DNA from: Grifola frondosa
Lineage: Eukaryota > Basidiomycota > Agaricomycetes > Polyporales > Grifolaceae
Direction of reading: 5' to 3'
Length of the DNA: 64,000 bases
Assembly: GCA_001683735.1 (NCBI GenBank)
Contig: LUGG01000007.1
Span: 1,918,351-1,982,350, forward strand
Shown here piece after piece: positions 25,010-36,734 of this stretch. Made by a program: the position numbers and the translations under genes. How positions within the stretch are numbered: position 1 is the first letter of the stretch; every line of letters begins with the position of its first letter. The notes under the pieces are model-generated. The model saw only the letters and a list, made by a program, of their open reading frames with translations. It searched no databases and had not been told where the DNA came from.

Positions 25010-25530
25010 TCGCATTCGAGGGGTCCGTTTGGTAAATTGGACTTGCGGCGCGTGGCGGGAGCGGGGCGCATCGTCCGGATCGCTCCGCTGCGCGGAGCAC
25101 CCACCGTCTAGATGGCCGCGGGACTGGCGTCCCGCATCGCGCAGCATCTTGAACGTGAAGCCCGCACATCGCCGTCGGGAAACCCTTCCGCGCGGTGCGC
25201 TCGCTGGCTTGTCGGGCTGGCTCTGCAGACACAGAGAAACGGCCTGCGTGCGCAAATCTACGAAGAGAGGCCTTGTGATTGTGTCCGTATGCTGAGCACG
25301 GCGCAGACACAGAGCGCGCGTGCCTCTCGCCGACCGATGTCGTACTCCTTGCCCGGCCCACGGACCATCTCCAGCATCTAGCGCGGAACCATGAACTCGA
25401 GGGAGGCCCATCTCCGCGCCCATCCTCTGCCATGCATGCACGGTGTTCATAATCGCGTTGACGCCTGGCGGAGCCTGCTAAGACGCGCACGGTAATCTCG
25501 AATGTACATGTATTACGCCAAGTAACCGTG
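25010..25530. repeat. Module B, copy 1
   Basis: Contains GGACTTGCGGCGCGTGGCGG and, later, CTCTGCAGACACAGAGAAAC. It is matched by 26460-26998 and, more weakly, by 28590-29010. Confidence 0.7.
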
Positions 25531-25889
25531 GTGCGGGCCTGCGAAGACGCACGCGGTGACTCTCGAGTGTATTCCGCCGCACTGGCAGGCGCCAGACACG
25601 GAGTGCATGGCGGTGTCCATGCACTGGGCGCCACAGCTCTTGCTGGACCTCGCATCTTCAGCATCTAGCGCGGAATCATGAATTTGAGGGAGACCTGTCT
25701 CTGCGCTTATCTTCTGCTACGCGTGCACGGGGTTCAGAACGGCATAATCGCGTTGACGCCTGGTGTTCGGAATCTGCTAACATGCGCGCGGTAACTCTCG
25801 AATGCATACACGGGAGACGGGAGACCATTTTGGGGCTCTGCATATCCTTAGAAATCTGGTTTCATATTGTGTGCAAAATACATAATAAA

Positions 25890-26060
25890 AGGAATAAATC
25901 AATCATGCTGCGTGAATAAGGCTATACGACTTACATTTAGACGTGTTGCATACTCGTTTGGAGCTGTCATCACGATACGAATTCAGATATGGCAAACATA
26001 TGAAGGGTCTAAGAATCTTCTCCCGTCTCCCGTGATATGTATTCCACCGCAGGCGGTGCG
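25890..26060. repeat. Module C, copy 1 (AT-rich)
   Basis: Contains GACTTACATTTAGACGTGTT and ATTCAGATATGGCAAA, matched at 27650-27825. Confidence 0.7.
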
Positions 26061-26164
26061 TCAACACACTAATCACCACAGTTCGCACCCCATCTCGCTG
26101 ACCTCGCATCCTCAGAACCCAGCATGGCATCGTGAACTCAAATTCGAAGGCGCCCATTAATCGG

Positions 26165-26420
26165 CACGTTTAGACATTGCAGCTCGGCGGACGCCCGCAT
26201 GCAGACAGAACGCACATGTGCATCGGCAGCGCCGACGCACGCGTCCGGATCGCCGTGCGCAAACAGACCACTGGCGCACAACGAGCCCGATACACAGCGA
26301 AGCGCGTACCGCGGCCCACGTCCCTCCGCCAGCACCGACATCTAGCGCGGCACTCTGAAAAAGAAGAATCGCGCCCATCGCGCAGCGCAGACGTGATCGC
26401 GCCGTCTCAGTCGTGCGCGC
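26165..26420. repeat. Module D, copy 1
   Basis: Contains CAGCTCGGCGGACGCCCGCA and GACGCACGCGTCCGGATCGC, matched at 27898-28160. Confidence 0.7.
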
Positions 26421-26459
26421 AGATGGGGACGCCCATCGTCCCGCACCCTGCAGAAGCGG

Positions 26460-26998
26460 CATCGTGGGTTCGCATTCGAGGGGTCCGTTTGATAAATTGG
26501 ACTTGCGGCGCGTGGCGGGAGCGCGGTGCATCGTCCGGATCGCTCCGCGCAGCGGAGCACGCACCATCTAGATGGCCGCGGGACTGGCGTCCCGCACCGC
26601 GCACTCCATCATCCCGCGCGGCATCTTGAAGGCAAAGCCCGCACATCGCCGTCGGGGAAACGTTCCGCGCGTTGGGCTCGCTGGGCTGTTGGGCTGGCTC
26701 TGCAAACACAGAGACACGGCCTGCGTGCGCAAGTCCACGAGGAGACGCCTGTGTGCTTGTGTCCATGCGCCGAGCACCGCGCAGACACAGCGCGCGCGGT
26801 CGTCTCGCCGACCGATGTCGTGCTCCTTGCCCGGCCCACGGACCCTCTCCAGCATCTAGCCCGGAACTATGAACCCGAGGGAGGCCCATCTCCGCGCCCA
26901 ACCCCTGCCATGCATGCACGGAGTTCATAATCGCGTTGATGCCTGTGTGAGCCTGCTAAGACGCGCACGGTAATCTCGAATGTACATGTATTACGCCG
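26460..26998. repeat. Module B, copy 2
   Basis: A long near-copy of 25010-25530, with small insertions. It ends in the same GTACATGTATTACGCC phrase. Confidence 0.7.
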
Positions 26999-27029
26999 TA
27001 GGCGCCAGACTAGATACGTTTTGGCGCGC

Positions 27030-27240
27030 CCGAGAGCGACCCCGGCGCGTCGTTCCGCGCGACGGTCGACTTTGCGCGGCACGTCCGTCCGCTGGGCGCG
27101 CCCCTCGACTGCACGCCGTTCGAACGCGCCGCGGCTGGAGCGCATGTGGACGATGGGAGAGCGAGAGCAGAGGTACCACCGTGGACGCGGATATGGACAC
27201 GGACACGGACAACGATGTGGCATTTCAGCGCGGTGTGACT
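27030..27240 (+). pseudogene. Copied 3' end of a DUF6533 gene
   Basis: Matches 24395-24602, the tail of DUF6533 gene 2, including the frame for GASFRATVDFARHV and PLGAPLDCTPFER. It has no upstream exons. It shows that the repeat block captured part of the neighbouring gene. In this copy the LGAPLD stretch is one base longer than in gene 2. Confidence 0.7.
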
Positions 27241-27349
27241 GATTCTGAGCGGAATCTTCTGAGCATATGTAGAAAGGTCGTATTTGCGTTCCAGATTAGT
27301 GTCCTGGATTTGTATCCTTGATCTCATTGTAACTAGATAATGCCTGTCG

Positions 27350-27555
27350 AGCACGGATGAGCGCGGGCGCCCATCTCGGCGCCCATCATCTGTGCTATCT
27401 CTGCGGATGTACGCACGGTGTTCAGAACGAAGTAACCGCGTTGACGCACGGTGCGAGCCTGCGAAGACGCACGCGGCAACTCTCAAGCATATTCTGCCTG
27501 TCTGGCAGGCGCCAGACACCAAGTGCAGTGGCCGCGTCCATGCACTGGGCGCCGG
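27350..27555. repeat. Module A, copy 2
   Basis: Near-copy of 24720-24962, directly downstream of the captured DUF6533 tail. That is the same order as at copy 1. Confidence 0.7.
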
Positions 27556-27649
27556 CAGACCATTTCAGGGCTTCTGCATACCCTTAGAAATCTGGTTCCA
27601 TATTGTGACACTTTAGTCGCAAAATAAATAAAATATGCGCAAAGTGCAT

Positions 27650-27825
27650 AATAAAAGGCGTAAACCGATCATGCAGCGTGAATAAGGCTAATTGACTTAC
27701 ATTTAGACGTGTTGTATATTCGTTTGGAACTGTCGTCACGATATGAATTCAGATATGGCAAAGATATGAAGGGGCTCAGAATCCTCTCCCATCTCCTGTG
27801 ACATGTATTCCGCCGCAGGCGGCAG
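27650..27825. repeat. Module C, copy 2 (AT-rich)
   Basis: Near-copy of 25890-26060. Module D follows it in both places. Confidence 0.7.
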
Positions 27826-27897
27826 ACATGGGCAACGTCAACATACTAGGCGCCACAGCTCGCACCCTCGCATCTTCAGAATCCAGCGCGGCATCGT

Positions 27898-28160
27898 AAA
27901 CGCAGCTCGGCGGACGCCCGCATGCGGGCAGAACGCATATGTGCATCGGCGGCGCCGACGCACGCGTCCGGATCGCCGTGCGCAAACAGACCGCTAGCGC
28001 ACAACGAGCCTAATACACAGCGAAGCACGCACGGCGGCCTGCTCCCCTCCTCCAGCACCAACATACCATTTATCGCGGCACCCACAGAACAAGAATCTCG
28101 CCCACCGCACAGCGCAGGCGGCAGACGTGATCGCGCCGTCTCAGTCGTGCGCGCATCGTC
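27898..28160. repeat. Module D, copy 2
   Basis: Near-copy of 26165-26420. Confidence 0.7.
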
Positions 28161-28589
28161 CCGGCCCCTGCGCAAGCGAACGCGAGGCCTCTTTCGACCA
28201 AGTAGACACACAGAGCGGGGCGCCAGACGAGTGTATACACACCGGGCGGCGTGCTCCTCCAGCGACCGCACGGCCCTCCACGGGGCGCCGGGACGTGGTT
28301 GACGCGGGATGTGGATCGCGGGCGAAGGGTGGTGCTGTGCTGTGCTGTGAGGGCAGGCGGGACTTGCGTCGGTGGGAGCTATGACCGTGCAGGCTCACAC
28401 GTGGGCGCATACACGGTGTTGAGGACGAAATGACCGCGTCAACACTTGCTACCGTAGGGCCAGTGCTCTCGCGAAGACACGCACGGTAACCTACTCCGCC
28501 AGTGGCAGGCGCCAGACACGGAGTGCACGGGCGGGGTCAGCACATGGGCGCCACCTCGACCCCGCATCTGAAGAATCTAGCGCGGCAGA

Positions 28590-29010
28590 GTGAATCCGAA
28601 TTCGACGGGGCCCGTATGGTAGATTTGTCTTACGAGGCGGTGAACGCGCAGCGCATGCATGGCGGGAGCGGGGTGCATCGTCCGGACCGCCTCGCTGCGC
28701 GGAGCACACACCGTCTAGATAGAGGGACTGGCGTCCCTCGCGGCACACTCCGAAATCTCGGGCGGCATCTTGAAAGCGAAGCCGCCATCGCCTGCGCGGC
28801 CGAGCGTTCGGGGACACGTTCCGCACACCGGGCTCGTTGGTGCCGTCGGGCAGGCTCTGCAGACAGAGGTGAACCGCTCACGTGCGCAAGTCCACGAAGA
28901 GAGAGAGGCCTGTGTGATTGTGTCCATGCGTCGAGCACGGAGCAGACACAGAGCGCGCGTGCAACATGGAGCCATCTCGCCGACCAATGTCGTGCTCCTT
29001 GCCCGACCCA
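28590..29010. repeat. Module B, copy 3 (diverged)
   Basis: Weaker match to 25010-25390, keeping GGTGCATCGTCCGGA and CTCCTTGCCCGACCCACG. Confidence 0.6.
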
Positions 29011-29100
29011 CGACCCCGTCGCTGCCTCTATGGCGCTGCGGACGGATGAACGCGCGGGAACGCACTGGCCTGGGTGTAGGGTTTGTGGGCAGCGGGGCAG

Positions 29101-31370
29101 TAGGCTTTATGCGCTGACGGGAGGATGCGGGCGGGCGGTGTGCGGTGAGGGCAGGCGTCTGGCGGGACATGCCTCGGTGTTGTGGGATGGGAGCGCGTAG
29201 GCCTCAAGTGAAGACGCCGTGGCCGTCCTGCAGCTCCGGTGGGCAAGTATGTGTGCTGGGCAGATGGCGGTATGCGCGATGATATGACGGTTGCGCGCGC
29301 GGACGCGAATGCGGGAGAGCGGTGCGCCAAGCCCCGATGCAGGCATCACGCAGTGGCGCAGGTTCGAACGAGGGGCGTGGCACTGAGAGCGATGCGTGAA
29401 GCAAGACTGGCGACTCACGAATGCAGATGAGCGCGTTGCGCGGTTACGTGCCTGCACGCGCTTCTTCGCGGTGTATGGGTCGGGGAGAGGTGCAGAGTAT
29501 GTTGTGCTCTCATCGGATCGGGGCGCCTGAACTGCGCACGGGACGGGAGCGTAGAGGGACAACCCAAGATGGCGCATGAGCAGGTGGAGCAACGGACTAT
29601 AGATCAGCGTAGCGTCAACGTCGGGGCGTGCGTGATGATGCGTGGCAGGTGAGGCGAATCGACTGGCATAGACGCCGCGTGAGAGACGGGTGCGCTTAGA
29701 GCGCGGCTAGGGTTAGGGTCTCCCTGCTGTCGGTCACTTAGCGCGCGTCTTCGTTTCCCACTCGAGCTGCACTCATACTGCACCGACGCGAGGCCTATTC
29801 TCGCCATCTCTCTTCAACCACGTCCACTGCTGCAGCGCTGCTACTCCACTCCTCTGCCTTGCTCTCGCTCTCGCATATCTATTCCACCACCTCGACTACG
29901 CCTTCCGTCCTCTATTCCACGTCATGCCCCACTGAAACCCATTCCCCGCCTGCCCCGTACGCCGCTCTCCTTCAATCCACCTTCTATCATGCTACCGCCA
30001 TATTCTTCATACGATATGCTTGCCTGCGTTTCTACTCTTCGTTGTAATGGTCCTTGCGATTACCACGTACGTCCCCATCGCACAACTAATGCAAATATTT
30101 AGAACACCCTCTCTGCGTACAATCACACACCGCTCTCTCCACTCCTCCAATACGCCGTGAACGTCATCCGTACAAGCAAGTTCCGTCCACAACTCTTCTT
30201 CTGCAGCCAGCTAAATGTCTCAAACCACGCACCTTGTGTACCCGCGACCGAGGTGCCCGCCCACTCGAACACAAGCAGGAGCCCGCGTGCCCAGCCCGCT
30301 TTGTCTGCAGTCCTGTCGAGCCCGCGCAACCCGCGTTCAGATATGCTCGTCCCCCCCTGCCCGCACGTGTTGCGTGCATCGTTGGCTCGTGCACTCGTGC
30401 GTGTCGCGTGCTGCGCGTTCTGTCTGGCTGACAGTGGACGCCGGATGGTTCGAGCTCATGCGGGCGCATCCCGCGCGTCACCCCTTATTCCGTGTACGTC
30501 GTTCTCTCGTATCGCCTGATTCCCGTACGTGTTCTCGGGAAAATCGACTAGCAGGGCATTCTCGGACTCGTCTCGGGCTTTGCAGGATTGCTGGAGCTGT
30601 GCGTAGGTTTGCATCGGGCGATATGGGCGCAGCGGGTCTGGAGGGTCTGTCGTTCGTGTGCAGCTCTGGGACTGCGCACAGCCGTGTGGACGCGCGCGTT
30701 GGCCATGGAGGTGTGCGCGGTGCTCGTTCAGTCGAGCGGTTGCGGTACGGATCGCGCATGTGAGCATGTCATCGCTCCGTCGCCCCGCCTTACTTGCGAT
30801 GGAGGCCTTCGGGCGTGCCCACGGGTCTGGCACGAAGATACGCGGGGCGATACGTAGATCGCAGCCTGCCAGCATACATGTTGCCCGCACTGTCCCATCT
30901 TCCGCTCGCGTCGGCGTTGCGCTCGCGACGTGGGGAGTATCTTTGTCGAGCGCGGTTTATGGGCGGGCGCGAGCGAGCGAGGTGGTTTGAGCACACGGCG
31001 CGCCTTTGGGCGGTCGCGCGTCCGCTGGGGTTTGTGTGCCGCAGTTGTCGGACTATGTTGCGTGTTGTGGGAGACGGCGGCGTCGGGTGTGGATTTTCTA
31101 TGATGGGTTTGCACAGCGCGTATCGGCCTGTCATCCGCCCAGCGGCACTTGTGGGACGGCGCCCGATGCGAACGCGCGTGTTGGACCTTTGCGCGATCGC
31201 TGGAGGACTCGGCCGCCTGTGGCTATGCTCTCCCGCCCGCCTGATGTGTCTTGCGAGGGTGGGATGGGGTCCGTTGGGCACCCGTGAACCGCCGTTTTCC
31301 CACCCGCCATGCTGGGAGGACGCCGGCGAGACGTGCGTGCTGGTGCTGTGACAGTGTCGCAGTCACAGAC
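29101..31370. other. GC-rich stretch without a confident gene
   Basis: Overlapping long open frames on both strands (for example 30164-31351) have a biased Arg/Ala/Pro composition and no domain. I read them as GC-driven artefacts. Confidence 0.4.
29707..29718 (+). promoter_or_regulatory. Telobox-like motif
   Basis: CTAGGGTTAGGG, two telomere-type units. The array is too short to be a telomere. A similar motif lies in the HSP60 intergenic region. Confidence 0.35.
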
Positions 31371-31532
31371 TTAGAAACATCTGTAGGTTCTCCCGTCGAC
31401 GCATACTGGATAGTCGGATAGTGGCCACGAACAGCTTCACTTGTATTGCCCAATATAGGACTCCAGGCATGACCGGAAAATAAACTGCCTCGTTTGGTGT
31501 CGGTGCTGACTCTGGTATGTGGGTACTGCCAT

Positions 31533-31584
31533 ATGCTTCGTTGATTTCTATCGTCTAGCTCGGCTGGAACCGAAACGTTGGGCC
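31533..31584. repeat. Short direct repeat, copy 1
   Basis: About 50 bp with GCTTCGTTGATTTCTATCGT then TAGCTCGGCTGGAACCGAAA. It is repeated at 31713-31765. Confidence 0.75.
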
Positions 31585-31712
31585 GAGTGCATATGACGTG
31601 ACATGATTGTCGTCCCTCAGGCCTCATCGTCGGAAGACATTGTTATTGTAGGTGCTGCGGTGCGGTCTACCGACCCGCCAGATCAATTGTAGGTGCTGCC
31701 ATGTGTAGTCCG

Positions 31713-31765
31713 TATGCTTCGTTGATTTCTATCGTGTAGCTCGGCTGGAACCGAAATGTTGGGCC
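31713..31765. repeat. Short direct repeat, copy 2
   Basis: Near-identical to 31533-31584. Each copy is followed, after a gap, by a shared GGTCTAC-GACCCGCC stretch (31662-31687 and 31821-31845). Confidence 0.75.
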
Positions 31766-32079
31766 TCGCGGACATGATTGTCGTCCTTCATCATTGTAAG
31801 TAGGTGGTGCGGTGCGGTGCGGTCTACAGACCCGCCGGATCAATCCCAGGGAGTAGCGTTCGCACGTCCAAAAGTACAAGTCCACATGCATTCGGCTACT
31901 GCAGATGATGGGGTTTTGAACCTTGGATCACCGGTCAAATCCGCGCTCGGCAAAGGGTGGATCGCAAAACAAGCCGTAAGATTACTGGTCTGCAAGCAGC
32001 ATATAGAGCCTTCGAGAAGATTTCTGGAAGGCATCCGCAGCCAAGCGACAGGCACTGTCGGGCACTGCGACCCTGTGGA

Positions 32080-32345
32080 CACAGTTCCGTGGGGTCAGGC
32101 GCTCGTGGCCGCCGGAGGCAGCGGTGCACTGAACCTTCGGGGAACGTTCCGAATTTGATCCCTTTCCTCCGCCTGCGCGGATGCGCCTCTGGGCTTGGCT
32201 AGCAGTGTACGCGGAGAGGATGATACGGGCGTGGGGTGGAGCATAGAAGGTACTGGGTCATCCAGCGGTCCGTAGCACGGGCGCATGGACCATAACAACG
32301 GGGTTTGTTTCAGGTCGCTCACGCCCGTCCCATGTGCGTCCATGC
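32080..32345. repeat. Dispersed repeat upstream of F-box copy A
   Basis: Matches 34935-35160: shared GTGCACTGAAC, CCTTTCCTCC, GGCTAGCAG and GCGCATGGACC-type phrases. It is moderately diverged. Confidence 0.6.
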
Positions 32346-32997
32346 GATGCCAATGCGAAACGTGGATGGGGACGTGAACGCAATTAGAGAGATAGAGGGC
32401 GCTTGAGCGCAGATCATCTCATTGTGTAGCGGTATCATCTTCTGAATATAGAGGGCCTGTGTTCTACTTAGATTTACCTGACCTTGTTGCAGGTATCGGG
32501 AGCGGATGCTCGGCGGCGCTCATCGTCAATTTGAGCGCCCATGCTGCTTTTCCTTATGGCGCTCAACTTCTAAGGTTTTTTGTATATTGTCTTGCGATTG
32601 CATAATCGACTTTGGTTGTTATTATTTCTATTTGGTACAGGTCGAATTTCAGATGAGTAAAATTGCATACGGAGGGGTCGAGGAGAATTGTGGCATAGGA
32701 CGCGGGAAGTCGAGCAACATGTGGAAGGAACAACGCGCGCGCCGGAAATAACGGAAAATCAAGCAATGTACGAAGGCGTCCTCTCCTGAAGCTGCGATAC
32801 CATTTAAACGAGAAATGTCGCGAAGAGCAGAGTGCGCCGGGTGCGAATATAACATATCCAGTTGTTAGCCTCAGAATTGACTAGTTCTACAGTTTCCCGA
32901 AAGTCAGACTAGATAGCGCAAGATTAAGCCTACACGCACTTTATCCACGGAGGGTACTTCGTCGGCCATCCACTTTTGCATATATCTGGATAGGCCA

Positions 32998-34479
32998 TCA
33001 TCGGTGCCTCCTCGAAGAACTTGTATTCAACGGATTCAAGAGCGCCTCCACCTCCGGTGTCACCCTGTGCCCAGCATCGCGCTGCAGAACGTGGTGTTCG
33101 ATCACGAGTTTAACGGCTGCGCACTCCTTTCTTGCCAGCATGAAACGTTCCTTGACTTTCCGCCCGACAGAGAGACCAATCTTCTTGTACGGAGACTTCT
33201 GGATGAGACGAATTGTCGATAGCCCTGGGGCACTAGGGCATTCGGGAGGTGTCGACAGATATTTCAAGATAGATTTCAATGAATAGCCACAGCCGACCAA
33301 TGTTTCTAGATGTATCCATTTCCTCTCCGAGATCGTGCTGAGCATATCACGGCCAGGATGTATCCAGATTTCTCGAATATCTTGCTCTACTTCCCGGAGC
33401 GATCTCTGGTGGAAAAAAAGGCAGGCACCAGAAATGCATCGCAGAGCAGATGATGAGTTCACCGCGGATATCACTACCCCGCCGCTGTGACGCGGTATGC
33501 CTGCAACTTCGAGCTTCGTAGGAATGAAAGAGAGTGCCGTGAATAACGAGCAGAATGCATTATATTCATCATCCGAACCGCAGTAGATAGCCTGTACGAC
33601 GACCGAGGGACTGATTTCGAGATGACTGATCAACGAAGAGACGGGCTCGGTCTCCATTAGCTCCAACGTGAGTCGAGTCAGATTCTTGAGTGGAACACTA
33701 CTCGTTTTGCTTGGCCCCCACACATATACACCCTTCACAACAAGGTTCTCCAAATTAGGCGTCTTTGATAATAGCGATAAGGTGTCGTCAAGCCCAATAT
33801 CCTGTATGTTTGACAGGCACAAATGAGTAAGAGAGAGAATGCTCTCTGAAGGTGTCCCATAGTAGGATCGGAGGGTTAGGTATTCGAGCTGCGGGGTGTG
33901 TCCTTGGAAGAGAACAGCACCAGGAGGCAAACATCCACATTGAAGACTGAGGTGGAGAACTCTCAACCGTGGTGCAGGGAAAGCAAGATGGAGAGATAGG
34001 TTGACGCGCCAGTACATCTCGCGCCAGTACATCTCGCGAATACGAGACCCACCAGACCTGAGGAGGTCGTACATGAAGTGATCGGCTTTCGGCTCCTTCG
34101 TGACAGTGAGAATCAGGTCCTCGCTACGCGAGCGTTCGAGGAAGGAGGGAGGATGACGATCGCTGATGCTGGACCAAAGAGAAGGAATAGACAAAGCGAT
34201 CTCTCGCCATCGATGACAGACTGTTGTGAGAGGGATGAGCTCCATGGTGTTGACGTTCGCCGGCTCGCACACAAGATCATCTCCATTAATGCGGGGGCTA
34301 CGAGGAACAAATTGGAATATTGCGGATAGAATCTCCGGCGGAAGGCTGATAGAGCGCTGACGAGAGTCGAGCATGTCTCTTACTATGCAAAGAGTAGAGG
34401 TAAGGATACGATCAAGGTCACGTATCTTGGATCGGAGCAGTTTCAGCAACAGAACGAAACCGAGGACAAGAGACGACAA
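32998..34479 (-). CDS. F-box/leucine-rich protein, duplicate A
   Basis: An uninterrupted frame of about 490 residues has a leader (KIRDLDRILTSTL), an F-box (SLPPEILSAIFQFVP, then LTTVCHRWREIALSIPSLW) and a long leucine-rich part, ending NTSSSRRHR. The expected role is substrate recognition in an SCF ubiquitin ligase. The annotated upstream end is not an ATG. The nearest in-frame ATG precedes LDSRQRSISLPPE. A further upstream exon (about 34664-34554, MKGSSRSAISEDISLKELAE) lies across a 62-nt GT-AG intron, but the phase does not join cleanly, so that exon may be untranslated. Relative to duplicate B this copy has the intact frame. Confidence 0.8.
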   Translation of the reverse strand: MSSLVLGFVLLLKLLRSKIRDLDRILTSTLCIVRDMLDSRQRSISLPPEILSAIFQFVPRSPRINGDDLVCEPANVNTMELIPLTTVCHRWREIALSIPSLWSSISDRHPPSFLERSRSEDLILTVTKEPKADHFMYDLLRSGGSRIREMYWREMYWRVNLSLHLAFPAPRLRVLHLSLQCGCLPPGAVLFQGHTPQLEYLTLRSYYGTPSESILSLTHLCLSNIQDIGLDDTLSLLSKTPNLENLVVKGVYVWGPSKTSSVPLKNLTRLTLELMETEPVSSLISHLEISPSVVVQAIYCGSDDEYNAFCSLFTALSFIPTKLEVAGIPRHSGGVVISAVNSSSALRCISGACLFFHQRSLREVEQDIREIWIHPGRDMLSTISERKWIHLETLVGCGYSLKSILKYLSTPPECPSAPGLSTIRLIQKSPYKKIGLSVGRKVKERFMLARKECAAVKLVIEHHVLQRDAGHRVTPEVEALLNPLNTSSSRRHR

Positions 34480-34491
34480 ACCAATTCCAAA

Positions 34492-34553
34492 CTATTGATA
34501 TGAGCATAGATCAACTTACGCCACCAACATAAGCGACAAGCTACTGAACATAC
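34492..34553 (-). other. 62-nt GT-AG intron present only in duplicate A
   Basis: On the minus strand it runs from GTATGTTCAG to ATCAATAG, between AAAATGAG and TTTGGAA. In duplicate B the two flanks are directly joined (minus strand, near 38850), with no trace of the segment. Confidence 0.85.
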
Positions 34554-34909
34554 CTCATTTTCGATGCATCATTGCTCGCTGCCTCCTGTGCCCTACATAA
34601 CAGAACTTCAGCAAGTTCCTTCAAGGAGATGTCCTCTGAAATCGCGCTCCGACTCGATCCCTTCATTTTCGCGGCTTGTTTGACGTCAGAGCGTACGGGT
34701 TTTACTGGAAGAAATTATCACTGACCAGCGTTGAGTATTTGTGACTAGTTAATTACCTCAAGCGCGATTCAACAATAGCAGTAGTGGGGCCTGAACGTTG
34801 AACGTTGGACGTGGTGTTAACGGTTGCAACTTACCACGGTGCAGTGCCACTGCGCCCAGTGGCGCAGGAAGCCGAACATTGCGTCACGTGAGACTACTCG
34901 AAGCGAACG

Positions 34910-35566
34910 GCGTTGTTGACTATCAATCCAGATTCTGGTGCACTGAACGTTCGCGAACCTACCGAACATGATCTCTTTCCTCCACCTACGCGGATGCGAC
35001 TTTGGACCTGGCTAGCAGCGTACATACCGTTGCACCCGACGAGAATGACACGGGCGTGAGGACGGCGCACAACGGGCACTGCGCGGGCGGGTGCATGGAC
35101 CGTAACGGGTTTGTTACTTGTATCAGCTCGCTTGCGCCCGTCCGGCGCCCATGTGAGGGATGTCAGCGGCGCATCTGTTCACCAGCCCCAGGGCCTTGAA
35201 TCCTTCTCAGGCGTAGATGGTGAGGTTTCGACCCTTTGGATGCATGGAACGTCAATCATCTAGCTGACAGGAGTGGGATGTGGCCATATGGCACATGCAT
35301 CTGCGCGAGCGCGCCGCGCAGGCGTTCTGCATCCGAAATACAAGAAAAATGTGGGTCGCCCCAGGGCTCGCGCGGGGCTCGAACAGCTGCGGGCCTTGAC
35401 TTTGTACCTTTGTCGCTGCGTAGAGCACTGCATTGGCAATGTCCCCGGCTAATGCGGTTCTCACCGAGTGCCTTGCAGTTGTGCACTACCACATAACTTT
35501 CATGGCAGTCGCGGTAAGTATTCGTAACCTCTGCGGCTGCCTCAAATCAGTGTGCTTTTGAATCGC
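34910..35566. other. Repeat-derived intergenic DNA
   Basis: 34935-35160 is the second copy of the repeat at 32080-32345. The rest shows no gene. Confidence 0.5.
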
Positions 35567-36649
35567 AGGCATGGAAGACGCGATTTCACTGCAGCTCTCG
35601 TCGCAGATGTCAGGCTCACGTATGTTTTCATCATGTCGAGTTTTCTGTCTTAGGTGTTCTCGAGCAGTCTCCATGTCGATTGCTTCTAGGTCGCAGTTGG
35701 CGTATGTCTCTTTGTGCCTTTCTGTGATGTACATCTCACCTTTCTCCCTCGGCTCTCACGTGCTACGAGTACATCCTTTCGATCGTGAGATATGCCTTAT
35801 GTGGCACGAGGGAACTCGGATACTAGACCTCTTCTTTGTCAATCGCTATATGGCACTGATCAATGCCGTCCTCAACGTCGTGATCACATTTACGGTGACA
35901 CCAACGACCGTGGTGCGTCCGTCTCCGCGGATGCGCTTTCGGAGCCTCTCGCCTTCTAGTATGCACATGACACTATCATACCCGTCCAAGCGTTTTCAAG
36001 CCTCCGGCCGTATGTCATATCCGAGTCCCAGTGGAAATTTGTAGCGCCGGTCTTCGCACTGCTTCTCGTTCCCGTCTGCATCAACATCGTGAGGTCATCC
36101 TACTTTTCCATTACCGGGACCAGGCTGCACGCTGACGCAATGCATGCAGTACAACTACGCCGACGTGCTCGTCATCGTCGCAACGTAGATCAAGACGTAC
36201 AGGATGAGACAGGAGGCCGCGGACGTAGGAAGTGTGTCGTTCTCGCACATGCTTTTCCGCGATGGTGTGTCCGCCCCTTCGCAGCTGCGCACCGATGCTG
36301 ACATTCATGGCTCGCGCAGGTGCTATATATTTCATGTCATACCTGTGCCAGATATGTGCTAGAACTTCCGATGTTTTATAGCATCATGTCATTCCTGAAC
36401 GCTTACCAAATCATCATCACCTTTATCCAGGTGCATGTTTCCACTGCTGACGTCGCATCTCTCTCGCCAGCAACTCACGTAGATATTCGTTCTCGCAGAC
36501 CCGTGCGTACCTCTGCTATACTCTGTGCCGTCAGCCGCTCACCGTGCTCCTGACGCGCATGCATGATCGTGGCGATCATGATCTCCCGATTCATGCTCAA
36601 CCTGTGCGAAGTCAATCTCGGCGAGTCTTCTCGACTGGAAAGCGACTAG
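35567..36649 (+). pseudogene. DUF6533 membrane protein 3, pseudogene
   Basis: Recognisable family pieces are FDREICLMWHEGTR, FFVNRYMALINAVLNVVITF, a region equivalent to FSSLR, LLFRDG-like, MSFLNAYQIIITFIQ and IMISRFMLNLCEV, ending at TAG 36647-36649. It is closest to gene 2. Clear damage is present. About 4 bp are missing just before FDRE. An internal deletion fuses the YNYA exon to the DVLVIV exon. An in-frame TAG (near 36186) replaces the Trp of the conserved T-W-x-K-TY motif. Unlike the homopolymer slips elsewhere, these are genuine inactivating changes. Confidence 0.8.
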
Positions 36650-36734
36650 GGTAAGTTAGAATTCGTGCGGCACATCTGCTGTTGTGTGCATCCCCTAGAT
36701 TGTGCGTCATTTGAAAGCGCGTCAGGGGGGGGAA

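Larger units (their letters stand above)
24603..29100. repeat. GC-rich block of nested, diverged duplications
   Basis: The block is built from several sequence modules that recur in shuffled order. Their copies are listed separately below. Long open frames on both strands here are a by-product of high GC content and show no domains. No intact gene is seen. Confidence 0.75.
32355..34909. repeat. 2.5-kb direct duplication, copy A
   Basis: Matches 36735-39185 in the same orientation along its whole length. It includes the F-box gene, its 3' flank (GAGCGCAGATC, GTGTAGCGGTATCATCTTCT) and its upstream flank (GAAGCCGAACATTGCGTCAC). It carries one 62-bp segment that copy B lacks. Confidence 0.9.

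Noticed and set aside
29707..29718. TTAGGG-type sequence as a telomere
   Set aside because: There are only two units, and unrelated DNA continues on both sides.
30157..31351. Possible sixth DUF6533 gene
   Set aside because: One hydrophobic phrase near 30000 vaguely resembles the family, but the FDRE-x-W core and LNLRE segments are missing.
24603..31370. Many long overlapping open frames on both strands
   Set aside because: The composition is Arg/Ala/Pro-rich with no domains, frames overlap on both strands, and the DNA is GC-rich and repetitive, so absence of stops is expected by chance.
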